Source of the DNA: Isoetes taiwanensis
Lineage: Eukaryota > Streptophyta > Lycopodiopsida > Isoetales > Isoetaceae
DNA: 64,000 bases
NCBI GenBank assembly: GCA_021234155.1
Contig: JAJEKV010000025.1
Coordinates: 2,317,339 to 2,381,338, forward strand
Reading direction: 5' to 3'
The stretch's first letter is position 1, and every line of letters starts with the position of its first letter. The notes under the pieces were generated by a model. It was not told where the DNA came from. It ran no database searches and saw only the letters and a program-made list of their open reading frames with translations. The translations under genes were made by a program, and so were the position numbers. This document shows positions 35,001-46,206 of this stretch, one piece after another.

Positions 35001-38000
35001 CGTCCCGCCGTCGGGCCTTTGGGAGAGGACGTTCGGGGCAAGCTGCCTCCCACGTGGTTTTAAGGTTTAAGATCTTCCGGCGTCAAGATCCTCCCTCTCA
35101 CGGAAAAGGACGGTGCAAGGTCACGGGGCCGGATCCGGCAAGGGCAAGGGTGCCAACACACCACCCGGCCCCGGGTTTTGTTGTTGGGCGGCACCCTTCC
35201 CCAATTCGAACGAGTCCGGGACTTTGCGTGGAGGCCTCAAGGGAGGGTAGAGGCCATACCCCAAGAGACGGACCCCAAAATAGTTCCCGAGGGAGCCGCC
35301 ACGCCACCTCCTCCGGTGGAGCCGAGACGCGAATGCTTTCGCCCCCCGGCTTCGGTTCGTCTATCCGCCGTTGAATCCTCTTTTCAATGGCCCTGCCGGC
35401 GGGTTCCAAAAATTCAAGATCCGTCCGAGAGCTTGCCAAACCGCGAAGCGTGCTTTGGACGGTTGTGCGAAAATCCAAGGGTCTTGCCATTCGGGCAGTC
35501 AGGGGTCTCCGGAATGGCGATTCGACTTCGCCATTATGTCCGGAATGGCGGCATTACCCTAGTGACCAGGTTACACGGTCAATTTCTCCAAAGAAGGGAA
35601 CACGAACGCCACACATGGCAGTATTCCACAGCCACCTCCCAAGCCAATTGACTACAGAGTGTTGGATATGAGGCGCTTTGGAGCTTCTTGGAGATGGGAT
35701 GGTCTTTTGCCCATAAAACTTGGTAACCTCGCATAATGCCGCGTCGAGTCCATTGGAACAAATCGGTTCGCGATTCTGAGAAGGGGAAGCTGCCCGTCCG
35801 TCGTCGCGGCCTTTGGGGGAGGACGCTCGGGACAAGCTGCCTCCGGGTGGTTTTAAGGTTCCGTATTCTGGCGTCAACATCCTCCCTCTAGGCGAGGACA
35901 CTGTGCAAGGTCCTGGACGGATCCGGAAAGGGCAAGGGTGCCGACACACACCGCCCCGTCCATTTTTGTTCCGGGCGGCACCCTTTCCCAATTGAACGAG
36001 TCCAAGCCTTGGTCCCCTCGCATAATGCGGGCGTTTCGAGTCCATTGGAACAGTCGGTTCGCACTTGGGCGGGGAAGCTGCCGGGTCCGTCGGGGCCTTT
36101 GGGAGAGGGCGGGGGCAAAAGCCGCCTCCCCCGCGGGTTTTAAGGTTCCGTCTTAAGCGTCAACATCCTCCCTCTAGGCGAGGACACTGTGCAAGGTCCT
36201 GGACGGATCCGGCAAGGGCAAGGGTGCCAACACACCCGCCCCCGTCCGCCTTTGTTGTTGGGCGGCACCCTTTCCCAATTCGAACGAGTCCAGGACTTTG
36301 CGTGGAGGCCTCAAGGGAGGGTAGAGGCCATACCCCAAGAGACGGACCCCAAAATAGTTCCCGAGGGAGCCCGTACTGCCACCGCTCCTCCGTGGAGCCG
36401 TACGCGAATGCTCGCCCTCCCCGAAGCTCGGTTCGTCTATCTCGCCGTTGAATCCTCTTTTCAATGGCCCCGCTTCAGCGAGTTCAAAAAAATTCAAGAT
36501 CCGTCCCGTGAGCTTGCCAAACCCATGGCGTGCTTTGGGCGGTTGTCGCGAAAAATCCAAGGGTCTTGCCATTCGGCAATCGGGGTCTCGGGAATGGCGA
36601 TTCGACTTCGCCATTATGTCGGGAATGGTGGCATGACCCTAGTGACCAGGTTACACGGTCAATTTCTCCAAAGAAGGGAACACGAACGCCACACATGGCA
36701 AAAGTATTCCCGCGACCACCTCCCAAGCCAATTGACTACTGGAGTCTTTGGATATGAGGGCTTTGGAGCTTCTTGGAGATGGGATGGTCTTCGCCTGAAA
36801 CTTGGTAACCTGCATAATGCGGCGTTTCGAGTCCATTGGAGCAGTCGGTTGATTCTCGAGAAGGGGAAGTCGCCCGTCCGTCGTCCGCTGCCTTTTGGGG
36901 AGGACGCTTCGGGACAAGCCTCCGGGTGGTTTTAAGGTTCCCAGATTTTGGCGTCAACATCCTCCCTCTAGGCGAGGACACTGTGCAAGGTCCTGGACGG
37001 ATCCGAAAGGGCAAGGGTGCCGACACCCGCCCCGTCCCGCCGCCGCTGTTCGGGCGGCACCCTTTCCCAATTCGAACGAGTCCAAGCCTTGGTCCCCCGT
37101 GATAATGCCGGGCGTTCGAGTCCATTGGAACAGTCGGTTCGCAATTCTCGGGCGGGAAGCTGCCCGTCCGGCCGTCGGGGCCTTTGGGAGAGGACGTTCG
37201 GGGCAAGCTGCCCCCGGGTTTTAAGGTTCCGATCTTACGGCCTCAAGATCCTCCCTCACGCAAGGACACGGTGCAAGGTCCTGGGACGGATCCGGCAAGG
37301 GCAAGGGTGCCAACACACCCGCCCCGCCCCGGCCGCCTTTGTTGTTGGGCTGCACCCTTCCCCAATTCGAACGAGTCCAGGACTTTGCGTGGAGGCCTCA
37401 AGGGAGGGTAGAGGCCATACCCCAAGAGACGGACCCCAAAATAGTTCCCGAGGGAGCCCGTACTGCCACCGCTCCTCCGTGGAGCCGACAGCGAATCTTT
37501 CGCCCCGGCTCGGTTCGTCTATCCGCCGTTGAATCCTCTTTTTCAATGGCCACGCTTCGGCAGGTTCCAAAAATTCAAGATCCGTCCGTGAGCTTGCCAA
37601 ACCATGGCGCGTGCTTTGGGCGGTTGTCAGCGAAAATCCAAGGGTCTTGCCATTCGGCGTCGGGGTCTCGGGAATGGCGATTCGACTTCGCCATTATGTC
37701 CGAATGGCGGCATTACCCTAGTGACCAGGTTACACGGTCAATTTCTCCAAAGAAGGGAACACTTAACGCCACACATGGCGGTATTCCACGACCACCTCCC
37801 AAGCCAATTGACTACTGAGTCTTTGGATATGAGGCGCTTTGGAGCTTCTTGGAGATGGGATGGTCTTCGCCCGCGAAACTTGGTAACTTTTGCATAATGC
37901 CTGCCGCTCGAGTCCATTGGAACAGTCGGTTCGCGATTCGAGAAGGGGAAGCCGCCCGTCCGTCGTCGCTGCCTTTGGGGGAGGACGCGGGACAAAGCCG

Positions 38001-39987
38001 CCTCCCGGGTGGTTTTTAAGGTTCCGTGATTACGGCGTCAACATCCTCCCTCTAGGGAGGACACCGTGCAAGGTCTGGGACGGATCCGAAAGGGCAAGGG
38101 TGCCGACACACCGCCCGCCCCGGCCATTCTTTGCCGGGCGGCACCCTTTCCCAATTGAACGAAGTCCAAGCCTTGGTCCCCCTCGCATAATGCCGGGCGT
38201 TCGGAGTCCATTGGAAAGTCGGTTCGCAATTCTGGGCGGGAAGCTGCCCGCCCGTCGCCGGGGCCTTTGGGAGAGGACGTTCGGGCAAGCCGCCTCCCCG
38301 TGGGGTTTTAAGGTTCCGTCTTCTGGCGTCAAGATCCTCCCTCTACGCAAGGACACGGTGCAAGGTCCTGGACGGATCCGGCAAGGGCAAGGGTGCCAAC
38401 ACACCCGCCCCGCCCCGCCCGCCTGTTGTTGGCGGCACCCTTCCCCAACGAACGAGTCCGGGACTTTGCGTGGAGGCCTCAAGGGAGGGTAGAGGCCATA
38501 CCCCAAGAGACGGACCCCAAAATAGTTCAGGGGAGCTCTGCGACGCCACCGCTCCGCGTGGAGCCGATGCCTTGAATGCTCGCCCCCGGCTTCGGTTCGT
38601 CTATCGGCCGTTGAATCCTCTTTTCAATGGCCCCGCTTCGAAGCGTGTTCCAAAAATTCAAGATCCGTCCGTGAGCTTGCCAAACCGCGAAGCGTGCTTT
38701 GGACGGTTGTGCGAAAATCCAAGGGTCTTGCCATTCGGGCAGTCAGGGGTCTCCGGAATGGCGATTCGACTTCGCCATTATGTCCGGAATGGCGGCATTA
38801 CCCTAGTGACCAGGTTACACGGTCAATTTCTCCAAAGAAGGGAACACTAACGCCACACATGGCGGTATTCCACGACCACCTCCCAAGCCAATTGACTACT
38901 GGGAGGCTTTGGATATGAGGGCTTTGGAGCTTCTTGGAGATGGGATGGTCTTCGCCCTTGAAACTTGGTAACTGCATAATGCCGGCTGTTTCGAGTCCAT
39001 TGGAAGCGGTCGGTTCGCGATTCTCGAGAAGGGAAGTCTGCCCGCCCGTCGTCGCGGCCTTTGGGGAGGACGCTTCGGGACAAAGCCGCCTCGTGGTGGT
39101 TTTAAGGTTCCGTGATTCAAGGCGTCAACATCCTCCCTCTAGGCGAGGACAGCGTGTAAGGTCCTCGACGGATCCGGAAGGGCAAGGGTGCCGACACACC
39201 CGCCCGTCGGCCCCTTTATTCTTTGGCGGCACCCTTTCCCATTCAACGAGTCCAAGCCTTGGTCCCCTCGTGATAATGCCGGCGCTTCCGAGTCCATTGG
39301 AACATTCGGTTCGCAGTTGGGGCGGGAAGCTGCCCGTCCGGCCGCCGGGCCTTTGGGAGAGGACGTTGAGGGGCAAGCTGCCTCCCCGTGGTTTTAAGGT
39401 TCCGTCTTTCGGCGCCAAGATCCTCCTCTACGCCAAGGACACGGTGCAAGGTCTGGGGCCGGATCCGGCAAGGGCAAGGGTGCCAACACACCCGCCCCCG
39501 GCCCGGTACCGTTGTTGTTGGGCGGCACCCTTCCCCAATTGAGCGAGTCCGGGACTTTTGCATGGAGGCCTCAAGGGAGGGTAGAGGCCATACCCCAAGA
39601 GACGGACCCCAAAATAGTTCCCGAGGGAGCCCGTACTGCCACCGCTCCTCCATGGAGCCGTACGCGAATGCTCGCCCTCCCGAAGCTCGGTTCGTCTATC
39701 TGGCCGTTGAATCCTCTTTTCAATGGCCCTGCTTCGAGCAGGTTCCAAAAAATTCAAGATCCGTCCGGCAGAGCTTGCCAAACCGCGAAGCGTGCTTTGG
39801 ACGGTTGTGCGAAAATCCAAGGGTCTTGCCATTCGGGCAGTCAGGGGTCTTCGGAATGGCGATTCGACTTTGCCATTATGTCCGGAATGGCGGCATTACC
39901 CTAGTGACCAGGTTACACGGTCAATTTCTCCAAAGAAGGGAACACGAACGCCACACATGGCAGTATTCCACAGCCACCTCCCAAGCG
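26020..39987. repeat. 13-copy GC-rich tandem array, unit about 1,085 bp
   Basis: The marker CCCCAAGAGACGGACCCC (one copy reads GAGGCGG) recurs at 26634, 27710, 28798, 29887, 30970, 31974, 33065, 34155, 35259, 36334, 37420, 38501 and 39593, with spacings of 1,004-1,104 bp, mostly 1,075-1,092. Each unit has a conserved block with GGAATGGCGGCAT and CACGGTCAATTTCTCC, then two related ~288-bp halves, then the marker. The first ~600 bp are scrambled and diverged, as usual at array edges. The array stops abruptly at 39987 against CACTA right-end sequence. GC and CpG are far above the flanks. Long open frames occur on both strands but shift between units, so I do not read it as coding. Confidence 0.9.
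28183..28765. repeat. Two ~288-bp half-unit repeats (example inside the array)
   Basis: Half A (from 28183) and half B (from 28471) share, in order, GATAATGCCG, CGAGTCCATTGGAA, TCGGTTC, GGGGAAGCT, CCTTTGGGGA, GGTTTTAAGGTTCC, GATCC, GGGCAAGGGTGCC and CACC-TTCCCCAATTCAACG. They differ consistently: A has CAACATCCTCCCTCTAGG and GCCGACACACC, B has CAAGATCCTCCCTC and GCCAACACACC. The same A-B pair is present in every full unit. Confidence 0.85.
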
Positions 39988-40082
39988 AACGTAGACGATC
40001 GACGTTGACCGGTGGACGTCGACCTGTTTAGGTCGATAATCGACGGACAAATGTCGATTATCTACGTTGGTCCCTTGTAGTG
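39988..40082. repeat. CACTA right end with subterminal motifs
   Basis: ACGATCGACGTTG, GGACGTCGACC, TCGATAATCGACGG and GTCGATTATCTACG precede CCTTGTAGTG. These match the motif family at the left end. The terminal TTGTAGTG (40075-40082) is followed by AAA, the target duplication. Confidence 0.8.
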
Positions 40083-40463
40083 AAATGCTTTAACAGATGT
40101 GGTCATTTCATAGCCATAGCCTGCTAATTCATGTAACAGTATTCTTTTCTACATGATCTTTGCAAATTTTCAACTGAAAGCATTTCTTGGACATTAATTT
40201 TGCAAGTTCTGGGAATGCACTGGCCTTACATGTGATTCAAGTACCTTATATGTGATTCAAGTACCGGGTAATTAAATTTTGTATTCTATTTATCTTTATT
40301 ACAGAAATTAGCTATGGAGATGCTTGAACGCTACTGCTTGCCTTTAGATGTTTATACTTTGCGATTGTATTATTGGTCTCGGTCTCTATAGATGCTAATA
40401 AACCTTTCTTTATTTCTTTGTACATGTGTGCTAATGGAAGAGGAATATTGTAATGAATTGCAG

Positions 40464-40598
40464 TCTAGGCTTGCTTATGTTCCCAAGGGGTTGTCAATAG
40501 AAGCTGGAGACCTTATCGCAGATCCCAAACAGATTCTTCTCAACTATTTGAAAGGCTGGTTTTTATTTGATTTAGTTGCTGTGGTGCCTCTACCTCAG
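40464..40598 (+). pseudogene. Isolated CNGC (cyclic nucleotide-gated channel) exon
   Basis: A 45-codon exon bounded by a good acceptor (AATTGCAG|TCT) and donor (CTCAG|GTATGT). It reads SRLAYVPKGL...GDLIADPKQI and YLKGWFLFDLVAVVPLPQ. This matches the S2-S3 region of plant CNGCs, where a (F/S)RLAYV...GAGDLV...YL..FF.DL..VLPLPQ pattern is typical, closest to the CNGC19/20 type. I could not find the neighbouring exons (pore, CNBD), and the channel is not continued downstream. Probably a captured or relic exon immediately outside the CACTA right end. Confidence 0.65.
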
Positions 40599-41019
40599 GT
40601 ATGTGGTATATTTACCCCTCTTTCAAAGAACTAGGATAATCGAGATAACAAAGCAAAAGAACAACTCTGTAGAAGAATTAAATCGTTTAATGTGAAAGCT
40701 GCTCCAAATCATGCTGGTTCACCTGCTGCCTCGTCAGTTTTAGATGGGCACTGCAAAGGTATATTGGAATGGAGGTACGTTATCCATTGAGACGCCAAGA
40801 GTATTAACATCTTAACTTTCCTTGCAAACCAACATGTCATTTGATCAGCCACTGCTTTTGATGAGCTATAAGCCAGCCAAGGAAGTCTCAGGTGGCCCTC
40901 TCGTGTGGCCCCAAAGTAGTATAACTGATGTAAAAAAAGAGAGTACTTCGAAAGCCACTATAAGTTGTAGGGGTTTAGCATTATATTATTGTAGCAGAAA
41001 TTAGCTATGGAGATGCAAT

Positions 41020-41455
41020 GCAATTATTATGCTTGTGGTGATCAATCAGCTCTAGAAGAGGGGAAAATAGTTCATGCTTATAGTTATAAACAAGGTCTCT
41101 CAAATGTTTTATCAAATGCAATTTGAAGGTTTAGTGGCTGACAAGGTTACGTTCATCAGTATTAATGCACGCACTACTTTGGCAGCACTGGAAAATGGAA
41201 GAAGGTTTCCTGCTCTGATATATATCTCATACTTCTCATGAACAGGACGTCACCATTGGAACTGCCCTTGTTCATATGTATGCTAGTTGTGGTAGTTTAG
41301 AGGATGCTAAGTTAACTTTAAACAAATATTTGTCAGTAGATCTATTTCTGTGGAATGCTTCGCTTGCAGCATATGCATAGCAAAGTTGTGGGCATGAAAC
41401 CCTCGAATTATTTAAACAGATGTATTGCATACTTTTGCTTCCAGACAGGGTGAGT
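41020..41455 (+). pseudogene. PPR protein fragment, broken
   Basis: Plus-strand pieces in more than one frame: ALEEGKIVHAYSYKQGLSN, then GTALVHMYASCGSLEDAK and VDLFLWNASLAAYA followed by a stop, then ETLELFKQMY. These are typical PLS-class PPR repeats (HA...G...V...L..MYA.CG....A). At least three stops or frameshifts. PPR proteins bind organelle RNA; this one cannot be functional. It faces a second PPR fragment on the other strand. Confidence 0.7.
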
Positions 41456-41639
41456 GATTAGCTTGCTTGGAGGATGTACTCACTGTGATTATCATAGACA
41501 TAAGCGAAGGTTGCATACATTGGTAGTTTACATGTGGTAATAACATTATATCAGCTAATTGTGAAGTTCTTATAAGATTTCTTGCATCCTTTATGTGTAA
41601 GCACTTGATCTTTAGCTCTTAACTTTGATCTTCTGCCTC

Positions 41640-42432
41640 ATCAAGCAAACCAAAACGCCCAAGGTGATCAAGAAGGCAGTCATAGTAATCAGTCAGTTGT
41701 TGGTGACACATTCTTATGGTTACTGATGTAAAGGAAATGGTGAAACCCCTCATGTATTAAACCTGCATGGCTACATGCTGACAGAATGGCAACAAATGTG
41801 ATTCGATCTGGAATGGTTCTTTCAGAAAGAAATTGTGTAAATAATTTTAGAGCCTTAATGCCATTCCCATTCTGTCCATATACTGCAATCATTGCATTCC
41901 ATGCTATTACATCACGCATGACCATATTATCAAACACCTCTCGCGCTCCCTCTACATGACCACACTTTCCATACATATTGACAAGAGCAGTGCTGACAAA
42001 GACATCTAAATCTATACCTTTGGCTACTACCGAAGCATGCACCTCGCCCTTCAGCTATGGCTCCCAAGCCTGCCCACGCTTCTAATATGCTAACATATGT
42101 GAACTCATTTGGGAGCAAGCTGCAATGATGGCAGTCCAGGATATTATATCCTGTTCTAGTAGTTTTGCAAATACATTTCTTGCAGTATCAACTCTGCCAC
42201 ATTTACTATACAGGTTAACAAGCGATGTGGCAACAACAACATCCAATTCATAACCATTGTCCATAACAAATGCATGCAAGTACTTCCCATCTTCTAAGGC
42301 TGTTAGACACGCACATGCATCAAGCAAACTAACAAACGTGGCCTTGTTTGGCTTTATGGATCTCTGCTGCATGTGTTTAAAGAGTCTGAGGGCTTCCATG
42401 TTACACTTGTTGTGGCTGTACAAGGCAAACAT
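41640..42432 (-). pseudogene. PLS-class PPR fragment, broken
   Basis: The minus strand reads from 42432: RSIKPNKATFVSLLDACA, LHAFVMDNGYELDVVVATSL, VNLYSKCGRVDTARNVF. After a frame change near 42090 come LPNEFTYVSILEAWAGLGAI, STALVNMYGKCGHVEGAREV and MRDVIAWNAMIAVYGQNGNG, then ITFVAILSACSHAGLIHEG. The continuation YYDCLLDHLGRFGLLDEAED, in another frame, is the start of the usual E region. So about four PPR repeats plus the beginning of an E motif survive, with two frameshifts and no DYW domain. A relic of an organelle RNA-editing-type factor. Confidence 0.75.
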
Positions 42433-42497
42433 GGCAATGCCAAAGTTGTGGTTGCTGCTATTATTGAATTTCTATTCTAGTCTTCAGAAACCCTGTC

Positions 42498-42562
42498 ACA
42501 GTGACTGGAATCTGCAGGTGAAGTGACTGGAATCTGCAGGTGAAGTGACTGGAATCTGCTGG
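42498..42562. repeat. 22-bp tandem repeat, three copies
   Basis: AGTGACTGGAATCTGCAGGTGA repeated about 2.9 times, the last copy diverged. It lies just upstream of the minus-strand PPR fragment. Confidence 0.8.
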
Positions 42563-43137
42563 CTCTGTAGGTGAAGAAGTTCTGCTTGGAAAACAAGGAT
42601 GCTTTTGAGGTGACAGGCCATATCCATTTCACCACACAACTCTGCCTTCCCTGCTGCCAGAATCTGTCTGTGTTCAACTTGTTATTAATCTTATCTGTCT
42701 TATTAATCTTTTGTTAATTTGCCATTCCCTTGTACTTTAATAAAGAAGCACCTTGCTAGCAAGAAGCTTGGCTCTAAAGCACGACTTCCCCATGTGCTCT
42801 TAACGAATTTCCTTCATTCCATTACATTCTCAATCTATGTTCACTATTGAAGGGCGGATCATGTTTTCTAGGCTGGTGAGGACATCAAATATGTTTGCAA
42901 ACAAAGAGTACATTATGTGCGCTACTGTACATTTATTGGGTTTGTTAGCTTCTTGTTTTTATCAGTATCTTATTAAGAAGCTACATCAAAAGTGTTGAAT
43001 AAGAATATGCTAGAGAGTAAATAATGTTGGGTTGGGAGATATATATTAGTACCAAAAGAGTGTGTCTCTGAGTCAATATTATGTAAATGCAGATTTCCAG
43101 AAAGTGAACTTGCTGGTTGACTCTATTTGCAGATAGA

Positions 43138-45935
43138 GCATTGATGCCTATTTTTCTTCCCAACGAGAAGACATTCCAAGTACAAGTTCACCTAATGCTT
43201 CATTTGATGATGCTAGCGGTTCTCAAGAGACATTTATCTCCCAGTCAAATTCTGATATGCATATGTTTGGTCCTATTTTAGTAAATAATGTTGGAGATGG
43301 AGAAATTGTTGTAGGAATAGACAAGGATTTGGTTAACAGTACAGGCAATGGACAAGATGACACAACCAATGATAAGGAAGAGAAAAAAGGAAGAAACAGA
43401 AAGAGTGGAGATTGGGATGCAGGCCGAAGGTTTAAGATTAATTGGGCCGAGAAATACTTGTACATTGAAGAAGAACTTGATCCTAAGAGGGGACCAGCAA
43501 AAAGGACTCGCTGTGTGCCTTGTTCTTGGAAGGACAGAAAACCTTGTTTGTTGCAATTAAAAGTGGACACGATTGAGAAACACATGTGTAAGATGTATGT
43601 GAAGAAAACTATTGATGGGAAGGAAGTTAGTGTGATTGAATGGAACTAGAATTGCAAACATAAGAGGTATGTTAAGGAATACCAAGAGCATCTAAAGGCT
43701 AAAGGAAGGAAGGAAGGAAGGAAGGAAGGAAGGAAGGAAGGAAGGAAGTTTATTTTAACGTCCACAGAGGCCAGATGCCTATGAGATGGTACAAGAGATG
43801 AGAAGTAGAGCACCTTCAATTCCAAACATGTGGCAAAAAATGTTGGACAGACATCTCAGGGAGAAACTTGTGTAGTTTCAAACAGTTTATCATATCTTGC
43901 AACTAGGCCGTCCTATGACAGATTATGAAAAGCATAAACAGTTTGTGAAACTCCAAGGCAATCCCAACTTTCCGCATTCCCATTGGTCAAGAACAAGTGC
44001 TTGGGAATTTGCAAAGGCAATGAATGAAGTGATCAAGCAAGATCTAAATGAGATTGTTAAAAATTGTGACTACTTTGTACTTTCTTTAGATGAAGGTACT
44101 TCAAAAGATAATATTATATGGATTTGCATGATAGTTTACCATGTGAACGGCCACATCCGACAAGCAGAGTTTGCTGGAATTATAGAACTGAAAAATAATG
44201 CAACAGTAGAAAATGTATTTGAATTGTGAAGGAAACTTACTTACAACATTCCAATTAACTCCAAGTGAGATTGCAGCGAAACTTGTGTGTGTTGGAGTAG
44301 ATGGGGCCTCAGTTATGCAAGGCAGTAGAACGAGATTGTGTGTACGGATCCAAACAGCTTTGGCACCATATATGATTGGTATTCATTGCATGGCGCATAG
44401 GGTTAATTTGGCATTTCAGATTGTTGATGACTTTCAATGCATTCAAAAGGTGGAAACTTTGGTGTCAGACGCGTATGCATTCTTTAGTCGCAGCCCAAAG
44501 AGGTACGTATTGTAATGCTTGCTTTAATTTATACATTCGCTTGGTGTATGGTGTGTTTGGTTTTGAGCTGTTATAACATTCGGCTCATTGTTTACAGACT
44601 TAAGAAGTTCAAGGAGATGGTCGTGGGGCTGACCAAAGGAAACAAAATGCTAAAAAATGTGGCGACAAGGTGGATTTCACTAAGTTCTCCAGCAAAGTGG
44701 CCTTTCAATGAATATGAAGCTCTTATTGCTCTGGTAGGCAAGTTAGCATCCACAAGAAAAGAGGGAGAGAAAGCGTTACAATTGCTCGAAGAACTCACCG
44801 ACATCGAAACTTTATTGACATTAGCAGGTTAGTAAAGTGCCATTACATTGCTTTTGATTCCATGCTGCTATTGTTACTACTAATTACTATATCTAATAGG
44901 GCTGTTACCAATGTTGAAAGAAATGAGCATATTATCAAAGTTGGCACAATCTAGAACTTTATATATTTCTGAATATTCTAGGGTTCGAAAGTTGGTTTGC
45001 ACAGCTCTAGATTGTTTGTACACATGTACTTCGAGTGTGTCATATAATAAGGATAAGTTTCCCGCTTGGCATAAGTTGATTCAAATAGAAGGGGAAAATA
45101 GTACAAGCTTTCTTACATACAAATGCAAGGGATTGCTTTGTATTAAGGCGCATTCAAGACTTGTGAAGGTAAGAATTGCTATTGTAATTTTGAATTATTA
45201 CTATGTCTTAATGTTTTTATTATTCAAAATCAACAGATGTATATGACTAAACCTAGGAGAAGAGGGTGTCTTCCATGTAGAACGGGTGTGAAGAGATCTG
45301 ATTTTGAAGTTATCGTATCAAAGGTACGAAAGAACTTGGCTGAAGTTGCAAAGGCATTGGCGAAACAGATTCGTGAGCGTTTTCTGAAGGATGAGCTACT
45401 AGAAGCAATGACAATTGTATATCCGCAATTCTGGATGAATTCCCAAGTAATTGAGAAGGTACAATCTGAATTTAAACGACGGTTGCATATACTGCTAGCC
45501 CATTTTGCACGATCCAGACCATTGAATGGTATCCAGGTGGAAGGCATATTGGATGAAGATAAATTATTAGCACAATCACAAACCTTTGGTTCAACTATGT
45601 GGTCACATGCTGGTCAACTTACTGATAAGGAGATTGTTAAATTTGGCTGCATTACAAAGCTCTGGAACTTGCTTGGTTACAGTCAAGTGCTTCGTGAACA
45701 CATGTCGGAATATTTTAAGCTTGTAGATCTATGTCAAACAATGATCCTAGGGTCTGTGGAAGATGAGAGGACCTTCAGCATTATGGGAGTTTTGAAAAAC
45801 AAGGTGCGCAACAAATTAACAAAAAATTTGGATCTTTGCCTTCATGCATATGGGTGCAAGTACGGATTGAACAATTTCCATATGAACGTGCATTGGCAAT
45901 GTGGAGTTTTTTTTATCTGCAAGTGTCTCCTGTAA
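43138..45935 (+). pseudogene. hAT transposase-derived gene (ZNF862/KIAA1586-like), decayed
   Basis: Exon 1 region (43138-43647) reads WAEKYLYIEEE and KRTRCVPCSWKDRKPCLLQL, a BED-like zinc-finger start, then a TAG. After a LINE/microsatellite insertion, the transposase core resumes: QLGRPMTDYEKHKQF, NCDYFVLSLDEGTSKD, then (frameshift near 44226) AAKLVCVGVDGASVMQGSRT and IGIHCMAHRVNLAFQ. GT-AG introns at 44503-44597, 44828-44899 and 45179-45236 join in frame to NVATRWISLSSP and the C-terminal dimerisation block LGSVEDERTFSIMGVLKNK. The VDGASVMQG and CMAHR blocks are family hallmarks. At least two stops and one frameshift make it a pseudogene. The extra-short introns are well formed. Confidence 0.8.
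43702..43790 (-). mobile_element. LINE/SINE 3'-tail fragment with (GGAA)n microsatellite
   Basis: A (GGAA) run of about 12 units (43702-43748) leads into TTATTTTAACGTCCACAGAG and GGCCAGATGCCTATGAGA. This resembles the reverse complement of the LINE 3' end at 53040-53095. It sits inside the coding region of the hAT-derived gene, between the zinc-finger part and the transposase core. Confidence 0.55.
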
Positions 45936-46206
45936 GTGTCTTCTGTAAGTTTAAGTGTCGTGGGTTTTGTAAGACATGAAGTAACATTGTTCAATGTTTC
46001 CAAGACTAAAATACTTATTCCGTATTGAAAATGAGTTTTATTAAGTTTGGATATCTGCTTTGGACCAGGTCGAAAACATATGCATGTTTCTGTTTCACAT
46101 GCTGCATAAGAAATCCAGAATACTTTCTCTGAAGAAGCAGTGAAATCAGTAGAGCTATACAAGGTCAATATAAATATAACCAAAAGGCTATACAAGGTCA
46201 CTAAAA

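Larger units (their letters stand above)
22066..40082. mobile_element. CACTA (En/Spm) DNA transposon, 18,017 bp, non-autonomous
   Basis: The left end is CACTACAAAAATG at 22066. The right end is ...CCCTTGTAGTG at 40082, whose complement is CACTACAAGGG. Both sides are flanked by AAA (22063-22065 and 40083-40085), the 3-bp target duplication expected of CACTA elements. Both termini carry clusters of CGTCGAT-ATCGACG subterminal motifs. Inside lie AT-rich sequence, purine-rich tracts, two weak ORFs and a 14-kb tandem array. I found no TNP2-type transposase or TNPA-like gene, so it would need a transposase from elsewhere. The AAA duplication alone is weak in AT-rich DNA; the matching ends and shared subterminal motifs make the call. 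Confidence 0.85.

Noticed and set aside
26020-39987. Dozens of long ORFs (up to 284 codons) on both strands
   Set aside because: They arise from GC-rich, stop-poor sequence. Frames shift between array units and both strands are equally open, so no protein is conserved from unit to unit.
26020-39987. Ribosomal DNA intergenic spacer
   Set aside because: Kilobase GC-rich tandem units suggested it, but no rRNA sequence flanks or interrupts the array, and it sits within CACTA ends.
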